Below, in pieces: positions 12,621 through 25,700 of a DNA stretch of 64,000 nucleotides. Both the position numbers and the translations under genes were made by a program. Position 1 is the first letter of the stretch; the number at the start of each line of letters is the position of its first letter. Source of the DNA: Lutjanus erythropterus. Taxonomy: Eukaryota; Chordata; Actinopteri; Lutjaniformes; Lutjanidae. The stretch is from positions 6,222,429-6,286,428 of the forward strand of contig CM034601.1 of the NCBI GenBank assembly GCA_020091685.1. The letters are read 5' to 3'. The notes under the pieces are model-generated. The model did not search any database. It had not been told where the DNA came from and worked only from the letters and a program-made list of their open reading frames with translations.

Positions 12621-14725
12621 ATCCTGAACTGCTGAAATTGCTAAATTTAGAAACAACCACGGTCACCAGTCAGCAGCTATGATCACACCACTGTTTTGTA
12701 ACTGCGTGGTCATGTGACAGCAGAGACATAAGTCTATTTAAGTGATACTGAAACAAAAAAAAAGAGACAGATACAACAAACACTTACTGGCTGAGACAAG
12801 AGTACAGTCACAACTGTCCACTTCACTGCACTCCCTTAGCAGTTGGTGTGTATCTCATTCTGTTTTTTGCCAGCCGAACAATACCAGAGAAGATTTGACA
12901 ATTTTCTTTTGTTTTGTCATTCCACTGTGGACAGCCAACCTTTAGAAAATGATTGGAAAACAACTCAGGGAAATGCAGTTCAGAGAAAACAAAAGAGGAT
13001 CTCAAAGCTTACTAGATGCCTTTTAACCTAGAATCAAACAATCTTCTCTTTTTTTTTTTCTCTATTTATGTGTCTGTGATACTCTACCGCCCTGACAACT
13101 TTGCCAGAGTAAAGATACAAACAATGAAGGTCAGGGGATTTTCCGTTCTGTTTGAAACACATAATATAGCAATAAAAAATTACAGACTCCCATTGTTAAC
13201 AGGGGAAAAGCATTATATTACATCCTTGCTGGGAGATTAAAAAGCACAATCTTATTATCCTTTTAGATTTGCAGGTACTGTAAAATGAGGAAAGCTCTCA
13301 TTGACTGGAGCTGAGAGAGGAAGGGAAGACGGGATGTTCGCGCTGCCCACGTTGTACCATCAAGATTTTGTACCTGCCCACAAAGCTCAGCGCCTGTCGG
13401 TAAACAAGACCGCCCCCTCATCCTCTCCGGAGGCTCATTAAAATTTGAGTACCGGCTCCCCTTGTCAAACAGAGAGCGCTTTGCTTTTGGGGCCTAACAA
13501 TCCAATAAATATGATGAACCTCAGTTGGAGTGACCTGTGCGATGTAGCAAATGACTTCATGAAAGCTGAAATAGGGGAGAGAGGAAATTAGACGACCGAC
13601 GTGTCTTTGTGGGCCATCTTTCAACTTTAAAGCCTTCTTTTTATAAAGTTCATCACCCATCACATCCTTTCACCCTTCATTAAACATAAAGTAAAAGGAG
13701 ATATTGCATAATTGAAGTAATTTCTATGGCTACCACATTCTCTTTTTTCCAGCACTGACACATTTTTATCTCTTCTGTGATCTATAATAATAATAGGAAT
13801 GCACATGACTAGTTGACTAAACAATTACTATAAATGTTTGTACCATCATGTATCGATGTCAGAATAATGTTTCACATGAAACAGCCTTCAAAATGTGACA
13901 AGTTTAATGAATAAAATCTAATCTGCAGCTGAAACGTTCAACATTTGCCCTGTGCCTATTAACTGTGCACACACTTGGAAAACAAACTATTATCACAATT
14001 TTTGATATATTTCTATTGCAAACAAAAACACCTTAGAGACTGACAATATATGTGCTTTCTGCTGCGCTTGGTTATAATGTCATGAATTAAATCATATCAG
14101 AAATGAAAGGAATAATATCCACACTTACCTATCTGGTTATTAACCTTTACATATAGTCTTTATGTGAAATTAAAAAACAAACAAACAAACAAACTGCTTG
14201 AGGGGGCTCAACAGGGATTACGCAGATTTGTGATGTGGCTATAGCACCCCTAGCCCTGGTGTACCACTGTGCGTGTCGGTTAAATTAATTAAAGCTGTTG
14301 CTTCTAAGATGTTGGGCAGTCAACCGCCGGCAGACAGACGGCAGCGCCTTTCTCCTTGTGCTAATGGCCGGATGTTGTAATCCAGCCAGGTGGAAAACAA
14401 AAAGTGGGACAGATGACAGCTCACAGACAGCGTGGTTTTGGCCGTATAAGCTTGCATGTAGTCTGTGTCAGAATAAACTAACCACTTGCTTGGAACAATG
14501 TGGAACCACATTCAGCTCAGAAAAATGAATGAGAACCTGCACGTAGAGCAGGCTGATAGTTCTAGCACTGCTAACATAAGCCACACTGCAAACCAGTATG
14601 TCAGGGATGATGCACAGTGAACTGGTCATTATGTCAGGGTTAATGTACAGTGAGCAGGTTGTTATTGCGAAATTCACAATTCACTGGCTTACCGTACATT
14701 ATCCTAAAATGATAATAATTTGACA
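12621..14725. other. Unannotated sequence
   Basis: No gene supported. AGGAATGCACATGACTAG at about 13796-13813 loosely resembles a hAT terminus but has no partner. A short CAAA run occurs near 14176-14192. Confidence 0.45.
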
Positions 14726-15052
14726 CCATACTTCCAATCTCTGTAACTGTTTTTCCTTGAAGGGTTGCGGGGGGGTGGAACCAATCCCAGCTGACATTGG
14801 GTGAGAGGCAGGGTACACCCTGGACAAATCACCAGTTCATCTCAGAGCTGACACATAGAGACACTCACGCTCACATCCACACCTACGGACAATTTAGAGT
14901 TATCAATTAACCTATTATGCTGCATGTCTTTGGCCTGTGGGAGAAAGCCAGAGTACTCGGATAGAACCCACACGGACACAAGGAGAACGTGCAAACTCAC
15001 AGAACAGAACGCACAGAAACTTCCATGCCCCCAAGCCAAGCACCACCATTTG
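14726..15052 (+). repeat. Widespread fish interspersed repeat, family N copy 1 (near full length)
   Basis: Contains CAATCCCAGCTGACATTGGG, GGGTACACCCTGGACAAATC, ACCTACGGACAATTTAGAGT and GAACCCACACGGACACAAGG in the order I remember for an abundant teleost repeat of about 330 bp. A second, internally deleted copy lies at 16486-16635. Noncoding. Its class (LINE 3' end or SINE) is uncertain. Confidence 0.8.
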
Positions 15053-16485
15053 ACACAAAATTAATTTAAAAATGATTTTCCTGGGAGTCTATGATCAGAA
15101 CTGTTATTCAAAGAAACAGTAATTGCTTGTAATTGACCAGTCAGAATCAAGCATTTAAGGAAACTGAGTGATACGACACAGTTTACTCCGACACAGTGTT
15201 CCTGCTCGGTCTCATATTTAGTGAGTTGTTGTCCTGTTTTGGAGGATAGTGTGCAATGTTCATAATGCACAACATAAACACTTCAGCAGCAGTAAAATAC
15301 AACTTGGTTATTGAAGAATTAAAATATATGTTTAATGGACAGGGAAATTAGTTGCAAGGAACATCTTTCATCTCTAATATGACAACATACTTAATCCATA
15401 ACTTGCTTCATATGGCTCCAATTGAGGCGGATTCTAGAGCTTAATTGCGTAAAATGGTGTAAGAGATGAGTGTAAATTTGTGATGACAGATCGAGCATGA
15501 GACACTGAGTGGATTGTGGCGAATTATCTTTCCTCCTGTCTCTCCTGGGTCTGATAATGAATATGAAATGTGGCCTGTGGTCCGTGAAGATGCAGTATGA
15601 TGACCTGACCCCGTGCGGCTCGTTTCTTAGTCACGGCCACCCCATTAAAGGCGCTGCCACTTATTTAACATGTTCCAGCAAAACAAGCCTTTCCCTGCGT
15701 TCACTGATTGCATGGGCACGGCTCTCTGTAATTCATCTCATCTTTTCTGCAACCTACATACTTCAGGTCATTTCCGTCAAGGTTAAACTACAGTGTGTGT
15801 GTATATATAGCCTCACTATGGAGGTCATCCATTCCATTATGGATCTCCTCATTTCAAACATGTGAGCAGTAGTTTGAAAATGATTGCGTGTCTATGACTT
15901 ACCTATAAGATGAGGCCACCATCAGTAACCACGGGTTGGCAGGTTATGGAGAAAAGAAGGAGAGAAAAAAAGAGAACGTTAGTGAGGGCAGTAAAAAAAA
16001 AAAAAGGAAGAAAAAAGAATAAGAGTTCAAGCTCACACTTGGGAAAAAGATTCACACTCCTAAGAAGCACAGTATTGTCATCTTGAGAGCGGCAGTGATC
16101 ACATTTGCCTCCTCCATCATCCCCTCCTGGAGGCACTCTATGACTCACTCGACCCCCCCACCCAGTCTGCATGGACATGAGAGTGCATCTCTCTCAAACC
16201 ATCCATTTGTGACCAAAGACATTTCCAGCTTTATTTATCAACACTAGCTTTTGCATGAGTAATTATTTTAGCAGTCATTATAAATTTGACTGGTTTAATT
16301 TCAGTTGTTTGCCCCGCACTTTCACAAACAACACTTTTCTTCTGTGCTCCAGTTTTTCTTCCACTCAGGCAGCATTTGAAATTAAAAATTATGGTCATGG
16401 ACTTTTACAATATGTGGTAATCAAGATATAGTTATTATTATAGCCCTACAGATACAGGATTTCTGAGGCAAATACTGATTTTGAC
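15053..16485. other. Unannotated, mostly unique sequence
   Basis: No recognisable gene. The frame at 15509-15865 has no domain features. The stretch 15590-15780 is free of recognised repeats and would be a reasonable region to test for conservation. An A-run lies at about 15990-16004. Confidence 0.45.
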
Positions 16486-16635
16486 GTCCATTCGTGCATT
16501 ATCTATAACCACTTTTCCTTTGCAGCGTCACAGGAGGCTGATCCCAGCTGGCACTGGGCGAGAGAGGCGGGGTGCAACCTATTCACTCACAGTCACACTT
16601 CTGGGCCAATGTTTGAGTCACCACCAGTTAACCTA
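16486..16635 (+). repeat. Widespread fish interspersed repeat, family N copy 2 (internally deleted)
   Basis: GATCCCAGCTGGCACTGGGC and GAGAGGCGGGGTGCAACCT align to copy 1, followed directly by ATTCACTCACAGTCACAC, so the middle is missing relative to copy 1. It ends at CCAGTTAACCT. Confidence 0.72.
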
Positions 16636-16697
16636 TTTAAATATATTATTATTATATATACAACCCACTACCTACATTTGTTTCATTGCCCCTGGAT

Positions 16698-17784
16698 TGG
16701 GGCTGGGTGACATGGCTTATAAACTACTTATAATACTTTTTCTTTTTTTTAGGCTTTTCTGTGATATACAACACATCTCAATATACACATTTTCTTTAAA
16801 ATAACACACTGCAAATTCTAAAACAGTGGAAACATATGATGATCTTTTAGTATATGATGCATTGCTGGAAATTAAACTACCTACTAACTGCTATTAAATG
16901 CCACTTTAAGTATATACAGTTGTAAAAAGCAACACATAAATGCCAGTAACATTAAATATTATATACAAATATCTAAAAGGATCATATAATAGTAAAGCAC
17001 TGACAGGGACCATTTTACTGCACAATTACTATGTAAATGTTGCTGTCATACTTACATACTTTTACCATATAAAGGTTTCGAGCAGAGCTTTTATTTGTCA
17101 TATAGTATTTTCAAAATATTAGTATAAGTACTTTGGTTTAAGTAAGGACCTGAATTCTTTTTCCACCTCTGGTTTGCACATCCAGAGAGTAACTGCACCT
17201 ACTGCACCAACTCCTCCACTTTCCACTGTGTTGTGAAAGTGACTTAGCTAGTTAGCAGCTGCAAGTCAGACTAAAGACAATTAAAACAGCCAAAAATTGA
17301 AGGTTTCCAAGATACATTTTGGAGATGCTGAACTGGAAGCCACATTTTCTCTTGTAATTTTTTTGCTATGGTTAAAAAAAATATTCCAATTACTCACAGC
17401 TGCTAACTAGCTAACTTAGCTTTTCAGAGACCAGCTCTGCTGCGAGGAGTACAAGAAGACACCTTAGTTACAAAAACAGGGACATTTTATTTCAACACAC
17501 AGCAGTAACTTTAACCTGCAACCTGAACTTATCTTCATACTTTATGGTTGACTTCAGTAAGGTAACTACCCTATACTTTACATCAATTGTAGCTTAACTT
17601 TGTCTCCCTGTTGTTTGGCCCCATTGTTTTGGTTTTTTGTTGTAAAATTGCCTCCTGGGTATCCTGCTCTTGCTTTGTCTGACAAAGCACTTTCTAAACT
17701 CTGTTTTTATATTATATGGCGATATGGTCATCTGCCATGACGCACATTTGCAATAGAATATATTTGATATATGGCCCAGCCCTA
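16698..17784. mobile_element. hAT-like nonautonomous element hosting a nested element
   Basis: The left end TGGGGCTGGGTGACATGGC and the right end ATATGGCCCAGCCCTA are inverted copies of the TAGGGCTGGGC-type hAT terminus. Outside them lie CCCTGGAT and CCATCAAT, matching at 5 of 8 positions, a possible decayed 8-bp duplication. Sequence starting TAGGGCTGAGTGATATGGCT at 28205 shares the first 30 bases or so. A second element lies inside at 16828-17171. Confidence 0.65.
16828..17171 (+). mobile_element. 5'-truncated hAT-type MITE nested in the preceding element
   Basis: AACATATGATGATCTTTTAG, ATGATGCATTG and ATTAAACTACC, then TAAGTACTTTGGTTTAAGTA and a terminus in CCACCTCTG, match the right two thirds of a very common fish element ending in TTCTTCCACCACTG. 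The left terminus is missing. Confidence 0.6.
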
Positions 17785-18025
17785 CCATCAATGCATTACT
17801 AGCACTAAAAAATGTCCTGGCCAGGACAATTTACAGTCGGAAAACAAACTTGTCACACTTGCCATTGTTTCAGAACATATATCAACTTGGAGGTCAAGCT
17901 CTCATTATTATGGAAATTAAACTTAAAGACTTTCACAGCTAAAATAATCAGATGGGAATAGCTGTTTTTGGCTGATCTGCCAAATTAAATAACTTATAAA
18001 TGAGGGTACTTCATCACATTGATGC

Positions 18026-18043
18026 AAAAAAAAAAAAAAAAAA
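18026..18043 (+). repeat. Poly(A) run, 18 bases
   Basis: Uninterrupted A-run. No element was recognised immediately upstream, so it is listed as simple sequence. Confidence 0.9.
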
Positions 18044-18107
18044 TCTAATTTAGCTAGAAACAACACTGCCAACTAATTTGCAGCTTTGCCTACAATGGTC
18101 TAATACA

Positions 18108-18245
18108 GGATGTCCCAGCATGGGGGTGGGACTCAAGCATGAGTTACCAAGATTCATTTGATGAGTCACAACATGATTACAGGGATAAGAAAGAAAGAAA
18201 ATTCAGTGTTTTACTGTTAGCAGCTGTTTTTTCTGTTACTTAAAT
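18108..18245 (+). repeat. Possible hAT MITE left part
   Basis: GTCCCAGCATGGGGGTGGGA, GAGTTACCAAGATTCATTTG and GATTACAGGGATAAGAAAG occur in the order of a fish hAT MITE that begins CAGTGTTTCCCAACCTGGGGG. No right end is visible. Assigned from memory only. Confidence 0.4.
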
Positions 18246-19694
18246 TAACTTATTTTGCTTTCCCCATCTTAGGCATAAATGTTTTGGCATCCAATTTATT
18301 GTTTTGCTGCCATGAACTAGATTTCATCAATTATTCCATTTCAAAAGTATAATAAATGCTCAGACATAATTAACAAGTTAGTGGCATTTTTGAACCACAG
18401 CAGGAGTCTGCAAAAAAATAAATTACTGCAGAGACCCACACATTAGCAGACTGTTCCAGAGCAGAGAGTTGTTTATCTGGACATGGAAGGAAATTGACCC
18501 TGACGTATTTTGTGCCTGAGAAAAACACACAGTGCATGATTTTAAAAATTTAATTTTCTCCAGTGAAGCTAAAAAGTAGGAAAAAGTACCACTAACCAAC
18601 GATCACTATGACCATGACGGCATCAGACCTTCAGGAGAGTTTGGGTTTGAAATGGATGCAGCTGAGACAGGGAGAATAAAGCTGGCAGCCATTTTGGAGG
18701 CAGCACAAGAACAGGGCTTTTAAAAGTGGTCCACAGGTGATCCCTGCCAAAAGGTTAATGTGGCTTGGTACTCTGTATGTGGGAGTAATTACAAAAGGGA
18801 AGACATCACATAAATGTTTGGAACGCTGAGAGCGTCGACTTCTTTAGCACTCGGCCAAAGCGAGTCAAAGAGATCAAGTGCACTTCTTCAGTAGAGAATA
18901 AGAACATCTAGAGACTTGACGACAAATAATCTATATTGTGGTTGTAACTGTGATCTCATGAACAGGGGAAGCATGTGTTTGTAAGGCAAACATGCAAAGC
19001 TAGGGCATTCCCTGAGGCCACCCTGCAGCAGGCTCATACTGTACCGCCACATACTATCCATCCATCCATACACTGCAATAAGCTCACAGGATGTGTGAGC
19101 GTGTGAGTCAGGCAGCCTGAACGTGTGAACCATCGCATGAGAACAGCACAAGCTGAATCAAGCACAATGAAAGGCCCTGATACAATCCCACAGAGAGACT
19201 GTGGAGTGGAGTAAAAAGGCACCGCGGGGGCACTAAGTCTCAGTCTGAGGAATTAGGGAGTGGCCACACCGATTCCAGCTGAATGGGCAGAAATGTGACA
19301 GACAGTTCTGTCCGTATCGCTTCCCTTGACGCAGCTCATGCATAGCTCATTCACAATGCAGCAACATGGATAGCGATAAAAAAAAAAAAAAAAAAAGGAG
19401 GAACTTTGCCCCAGCGCTGGTGCTGGATTCTGAATGGATGATGACAAGCCTGTCAGCTTCAAAAAGTTCAGCCTCTGCAAACTTTCTGGTCTGTCAGAAT
19501 GGACACAGATGAATATATCATGGACTCCCGCTCAACATGGACATTAGATAAAAAAAACATAAGAAATAAATGTAAATGGACAGACAATGCAGCCCTATAT
19601 GTACCGAAAACACAGCAGTGTCCAAAATGTACTCTTTGGCTGACTTGCAACTTTGGCTACAGTATTAAATGAAAAAAACAAGAGTTCAAAGGAC
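18246..19694. other. Unannotated sequence
   Basis: No gene supported. Holds a 19-base A-run at 19378-19396 and short CCATCCATCCA words near 19057-19069. Confidence 0.45.
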
Positions 19695-20480
19695 CAGTGT
19701 GAAGGACGTAGTGGCATCGAGCAGTGAGCCTGCAGACTGAAAACACCCTGTCTCACTCTCCCCTTCCAAACATGTAGGACAGGGTCAGCAGCCTCTTTTG
19801 CCCGTCTTAAGCTGCTCCCCATGGCTTTGACAAAAAGCCTAAAATTATTCTTACATTCCCCAGGTGTAAAAATGTGTAGCCTATACTTAAAATAAAAAAA
19901 AACTTTTAATAATTGATCAACTAAAATGTGCATCAGAGCCTACGTCTACAGTTCAACACCTTTAAATTTTGCCAGTGGCTAGTCTTGAGTCTCCCTAGGA
20001 GAGTTATGAATGCCAAATCCAAAAAAAGAAAAGTCTCACAGAAAAATGAAGAATATAATATCTGTAGCTCTAGACTTTTTTTTTCATTGGACAAAAACAG
20101 CTCTTTTGAGAGTGAAGACTAAAGAAAATTATAATTTTTACATCACTATTCTTGTTTTTCATTCCGGTTGAAGATGATTTCTTAAAAATGTTGTCTTAAG
20201 TCTGTAGGGTATGATGAGCAGGCCAGAGCATGCAGCATGACAGTATTGTACTTAAAACACATTTCACACCAAACATTTTTATGGTAGATTTTGGTTCATT
20301 GTTGTTTAGTTTTTTCATTCTGGGCTACTTTTAGAGACATGACAGTGCAACATGACAAGGACACAACCCTCTGCAGATATAAAAAACAACAATTATTCTT
20401 GTTTCCAGGTGATTATACACAAATGAAAACATACTTATGAATATTGGATTTCATTTCTACCAGTAAATCCCTGTAAAGTC
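19695..20480 (+). mobile_element. MITE family H, copy 2, split by unrelated sequence
   Basis: The left part (19695-19800) carries GTAGTGGCATCGAGCAGTGA and GTCTCACTCTCC. The right part (20314-20480) carries CCAGGTGATTATACACAAAT and ACTTATGAATATT. Both match copy 1 at 7979-8250, but here they are separated by about 510 bp of unrelated sequence. The intruding segment has no identified ends, so it could be an insertion or a longer, older version of the element. Confidence 0.58.
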
Positions 20481-20749
20481 GGATTTCAAATGACTAGAGC
20501 ATTATTAAGTGTTACATCCTGTTATTACCACTAAAGGTGCCGGCTAGCATGACAGGTGATTTTTGATTTATTTATCCATTAATCTTTGCAGCATTTGGTG
20601 TTTGACAGATGGTCATTTTGGTCCTTGGCTTTAGTCCATCAAAGAGCAAATGTCTCTGTGCAAAACACTCAAAGTCACATTATTACCACGGGCAAACTCA
20701 TCATTAGGCAGAGTGAGAAACCTGCCTACATTTTTTTAATTATTATTTT

Positions 20750-20960
20750 TTATTACCTCTGCCAAGGAGGTTATGAATTCAGCAGGATTACAAAACAAAC
20801 AAACAAACAAACAAAAAATACTGAAAACTTGGAGAGGTGAAGTATGGGCCAATTATGGAGCAGATCTGAATAAGATTATCTTTTACTTTTGTTAGTACAT
20901 TCCCAGAAAGGGCTTTTGGCCTTGGCAGAGATATTTGCTCACCAAGGGCTCTTCTAGTTA
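20750..20960 (+). mobile_element. MITE with perfect 11-bp inverted repeats
   Basis: CTCTGCCAAGG at 20757-20767 is inverted exactly at 20920-20930. The interior has CAGCAGGATTAC, a CAAA run and CCAATTATGGAGCAGATCTG, matching a widespread fish element that starts TTACCTCCGCCAAGGAGGTT. About 210 bp, noncoding. Confidence 0.75.
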
Positions 20961-23695
20961 TTATTTTTATTATTCAGAGAAAATGGTTCATCTCTAGCTG
21001 TATGTTTCAAAAGGGGACAGAGTAAAAGGTTAAGAAATGTTTTTTAAGTCCTATATCTAGGGAAACTCAACAAAGCATACTGCTGTTTAGTTTTAGTCAT
21101 ATACAAAAACTTGTTCTGTGTAATGCAAATTTTACAAAATAAATATATACTAAGTTTGCCATCTTCCATCTTCTGTTAATACAGAATTGACTCTTCCACT
21201 TTCTCAGATTGTTGACTGTTCTCAGGCTGAACCTGTGTATATTTGATTTATGTATCTTTTTTTATCATCTTTCTAATCAAGTGCTAATCTAATCAGCAAC
21301 TCCAGTACTTGGAAAGTGTTTTCCAAGTGGGCTGAATAAAAGAAAACAACACAGAGCAAAGTCCTTTCCATTTCTCATCGCTCACGTGCAATTGAGTAAA
21401 ACACGAACAAGTCACATGTTCAATAAAGGAAACAGCGGTAATTTGTCCCTATACTGTATATATTTATAAGATGTCATGTGCTCCTCTCTACACATCTTCA
21501 GTTTGTTGCTAAACAAATCCACAGTCCCACAATCGCACACAAACACAACATTTTTGGGAAACTGAAACAATAAAACGTCATGGCTTCTAGTTTCATTTGG
21601 GCGCCACGCTGCCTTCAGCAACAACATTGCAACAAACTGTAAAAATGTGTCCCAAAATCCCTCCAAGAAAGGCTGTGCATGTACAACCACCCACAGGACC
21701 TCATTTGAGTCGTCACCTCTCAAACTGCCCCCGAGTCTAACAAGGAGCAAAGGTGATGGACACAGGTCGGTGGCACATAATGGAAACAAATATCAGCAAA
21801 TGTGATGGAGAGATTATGGCAGAGCATTTTCTTGGCTAAACTGTCCCGAGAGCCCACAAACATCTTGTACACAGTGACTGGCTTAAGGTTTAACCGAGCC
21901 AACTTGAAACTTTTACATCAAATTCCTGCAGTGGGATTGGATTGGACGAGAGACCCGTCTGCCTCATTATGTTGTAAGTGGCAGCCAGTGCCCCACGTGG
22001 GTTCTTCAATTGGTGATCTACTACAAAATGTGCTGCAGTTTATGTCTGGGAAGTTCTAAAGAAACAAGCAAAAAATATGTATATTTAGTTTTCACTCAGG
22101 GATTGTACAAAAGAGTCCCCATACGGACACAAACATGCGTAATGCCCTTGTAAAAGTGAGCATGCACAAACTCAAACAAACAACGTCCCAGTCTAATCAG
22201 ACATTCATTGCTTGTCGTGCAGATGGTAATACACAATACAGCTAAAGTACTGTCAAACTGATCATTCCCATGATTCCCCAGCAGTGAAAAGATGGACTTG
22301 TGCCTACAGCTAACTGAGAGATAAATGGGGTATCAGGTCATGTGATAATAAATAGACTTCCCTGCACAATGCATTTCCTCATCTTTAATTTGCAATCTTG
22401 TAGTTTGCTAGTATCCTAATATCAAAGACGGGGAGGCAGAGAAAAACGGTGGAAACCCTGCAGGATCTCAATTATACTACTTTGGCATGAGTTACTACTT
22501 GCTGCTGTCAAGTCTAAGCAGCCACCCAAACAAAAATAGAAGTGCACTTATTCTGCATTTCTTCCAAAAAAAACAGAGGAGCACACATGGGCTTTGGACA
22601 TGCAGCCACAAACCTGCAGAGGTGTTGTGACAAACCATCCACACACACACACACACACGCACTCCTCCCTGACATGGTGGCTTTTGTGTGTTCTGCCCCC
22701 AAAAGAAGGACTGCACAGATTCTGCATGGGCAAACACGTCACTGCACATGCTCAGGGACATGCTTGATGCCCTATTAGAACATTTTCATTCAACCCACTC
22801 CAGTGCTCCACTACATCGGTTGACCCTAAGAATTTGTGCACTGTAAAAAAACACAAGTATAGCTGTGTGGCAATGTGACAGGCAATTAAAGGCAAATCTT
22901 TTTTGGACAGCGTCCATGGCTTGGGGGTGTGGTGATGAAAGGATGAAACTTGAGAGGAGCAGGCCTACAAGACCTGGCATCAGGGATTGCTTGCTTTGTG
23001 CACTCCAGATGTTGTCCTACTTTGCCATTTAGAGAGTGCTGCCTTTTGTCATGCATGGCTGGAACATCATTGTGCTTGGGGAACATTCAACCAAAGTGCA
23101 AGCTGCTTCCACAATTGTAAGTTACTGTTTGTGATTATGTGTCAACTTTTGACCAAGAATCAACAAACCAGAAAAAAAATAAAAACCACAGGTCAACTAT
23201 GTGCCATTGAACACCAATTTCCCTCTACAGACAACTGGTGATTTTAAATATAAGCATGTATTCAAAGAGGAGGAACCAATCTATGAAACTATCTCATTTG
23301 ATTTATTGCTGGAATGAAAATCTACATATTTTGTAGATCTCACAGGGACATGCTTTGTCACCCTGGGTGCGGATGTTTGCAGCTGAAACTCACGCCAAAG
23401 CAGAAGTAGATGTGTCAACAGCTTTTGACCAGAAATACAAAAAAACACACTGCAATCTCCATCTTGTGCATGTCTGATGGAACACTTTTACACCTTGTTG
23501 CGGCTAGAAAATAGAACCATGTCCTTGAATTGCAACTATGAAGCTACATGCAACCCATTCAGCTCACCCTGAAACCAAATGGCGGGTGGTTTTTGAAATT
23601 CAGTAACTGTTGAGCGATTTGCAGCTTGCAGTGCGTCTGCACAGAGGTTACCAGCAGGAGTTTAGTGGTTTCCAACCACATTCCACTGAGTCAAA
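20961..23695. other. Unannotated, mostly unique sequence
   Basis: No gene supported. A minus-strand frame at 21412-21789 opens with TTG rather than ATG and shows no domain. A short (CA)9 tract lies at 22640-22658. Confidence 0.5.
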
Positions 23696-23699
23696 CCAA

Positions 23700-23935
23700 G
23701 CTGATTTATATCAGCCAAAGTCACGTTTGTCTCAAAGGGCTTTACAAGCTGGGCATCATAGGACGGTGGTTCTAACGAGGAAAAACTGCAGTGATGAAAG
23801 AAAAAGACATGAGACCATAGAGGACTCCCTCTTCATGGATGGGCAACAGACATGCAATTGTTGCTGTATGCACAGAGCAGACAGAAATATAAGTGATAGA
23901 ATTGCAATGTAGGGAACAGATTTACATAGACACTT
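23700..23935 (+). repeat. Interspersed repeat with CTCAAAGGGCTTTACA signature
   Basis: CACGTTTGTCTCAAAGGGCT followed by TTACAAGCTGG, GAGGAAAAACTGCAG, AGGACTCCCTCTTCATGGA and GACATGCAATTGTTGCTGT match, in order, a long-known teleost repeat. The open frame over 23610-23912 lies mostly in this repeat and is not a gene. Confidence 0.65.
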
Positions 23936-23949
23936 GACATTAGAACTAG

Positions 23950-24080
23950 AAGTGGACGTCACCCATTGGTCTGTGGACGACCATTTTGAAGCCTTGCGAC
24001 TGGCATTATGGGGGTTTCCATCTAGTTTTGTTGCAACCAGAGCATGTACAGTACAGATGAGAGCATGAGGCTGGAGGATG
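23950..24080 (+). repeat. Interspersed repeat, family S copy 1
   Basis: GGACGTCACCCATTGGTCTG, ACCATTTTGAAGCC, GGCATTATGGGGGTTTCCAT and GTTGCAACCAGAGCATG. The inverted homologue lies at 62645-62987 plus 63924-63953. It probably arrived separately from the repeat just upstream. Confidence 0.7.
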
Positions 24081-25475
24081 ATGAACTGAAACTGTGTTTT
24101 GGCTCATCCATTCAGAAGGAAATAATGGTGGCCTGCCTGGACAAGATCTTTCCCACTTTACAACTGAACAGTACAACAAATTAAGTCATTTAAAGAAAGA
24201 CTTAAGCAATGTGCAGAATCTTGATTCATATTTTTGTTCAACACTGTCTAGTCTGACAACTATACCATCATATCTTGCTGACTTTTAATATGTACAGTCA
24301 ATGGTAGTGAAAAGATTTTGAGTGTTTTCCCTACAACACTAAAGCAACTGAGGTCCAGGTAAATAAATAAGTAAATTCTGCTGGCTACGTATATGGTTGG
24401 ACCGAAGTCCCATAGACTCTTGGGCCTGAATGGGCAGAAGATTAAGAACTAATTAAATATGGTATGAAGCAGCACCTAAAGCCAAAACAGATCACCACCA
24501 CTTTTCTAAAGTCTCTTCTCTGAGACATGATGTCTCACATGTCCCAGTTAGGATATTCTTGCCATGGGGTGCAGCCTAACAACTGCACAAAAAAAAAGTT
24601 TTAAAAAAAGAGTATTTCTCTGAAATCTGTGAGGGTTGTCAATGCCAGACCTCAATTTATTTTTTTGTGGACTGTCTTCTGTGACTTCTCCTCCAGAGTT
24701 CATTGTCAAAAAACCTTCGCAAAGACCTAATTTATCTGGCACAGATCAGCTAGGCCTTTATTCTCCTGACAGTCATCCTGATGAAATCCCCATAAAGTGA
24801 GTCCCGCTACCTCCTCACCCGCTCTTCACCCTCATCCTCCTCCATCTCCAGGCCAGTACTCTAATCTATACTTACTTAAACGTCTCACCAGCTCTCACTT
24901 ATCACAGTCTTAATTTTGTGGGTTGAAGGTGCATCGACACAATGACCTTGAGAGTCTCGCCGCAGCTCTCTGTGTGTTTCAGATCCAGGCGGTGCAGTTT
25001 GGGAGGCCCAGTGGACAGTAGATTAAAATGATTTACTTTCCTAAAATCTCTGTCGTGGAAATGGCACAATGTTTGTGTGCCCTGATTAGGCTGAATAGTA
25101 CATGAAAAAGTCTCCTGCAATTCTGCAAAACCTCAGTGGGACTAAAACAATCCAATTACGGATAACAGCATCAACGTGACAATACAATGCATGAGTGTCC
25201 TGGCTGCAGGATGGATTGAATGTAGCCTGCTGAAAGGGTTCCCACTCAGAGAATTGTACAGTTAATAGGGACAGTTCCAAGACTGTGTATATACTGAACA
25301 GACTTGGGGCACAGCAGCAGTCCTGTGCAATAGCTGATAACTTTCTTTTTCAGTCTTCTCTAGACGTTTTAAATTAATATAATGGATTACACAATGATCT
25401 ATAGGCTTTGTGTTACATTGACTGTCCTTGGTCATATCATGACAGTGGCACTGGTTCCAAAAAAAGGAGCATAAC
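24081..25475. other. Unannotated sequence
   Basis: No gene or recognised repeat. Short palindrome GAGACATGATGTCTC at about 24521-24535. Confidence 0.45.
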
Positions 25476-25700
25476 TTAAAGGGAAAATTCACCACTTTTT
25501 ATGTGGATGTCCAATTAATGTTTATGGTAACTAGTAAATTCCTCAGTGCTCTCATGCTGCAAAATCTGTTGTTCTTCCTGCACTGATTGATGTTGTTCGA
25601 GGGAAATGTTTTGGCTACAGACCAGGGCGGTGATACACAGAAGCTTCAGAAGCCGCATCAATTCATCCAGGTACATGCAGGTACTGCCAGTAGAGATCAG
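25476..25700 (+). repeat. TTAAAGGG-type MITE, left part
   Basis: Begins TTAAAGGGAAAATTCACCAC and continues with words I recall from a fish MITE (TTAATGTTTATGGTAACTAG, GAGGGAAATGTTTTGGCTAC). The right terminus is not seen, so the end coordinate is approximate. Confidence 0.5.

Noticed and set aside
13793-13860. hAT-like terminus AGGAATGCACATGACTAG
   Set aside because: No partner end and no internal match.
21412-21789. Minus-strand frame of 125 codons
   Set aside because: Opens with TTG, no family resemblance, no supporting splice or promoter signals.
23610-23912. Plus-strand frame of 100 codons
   Set aside because: Mostly a known type of interspersed repeat (23700-23935).
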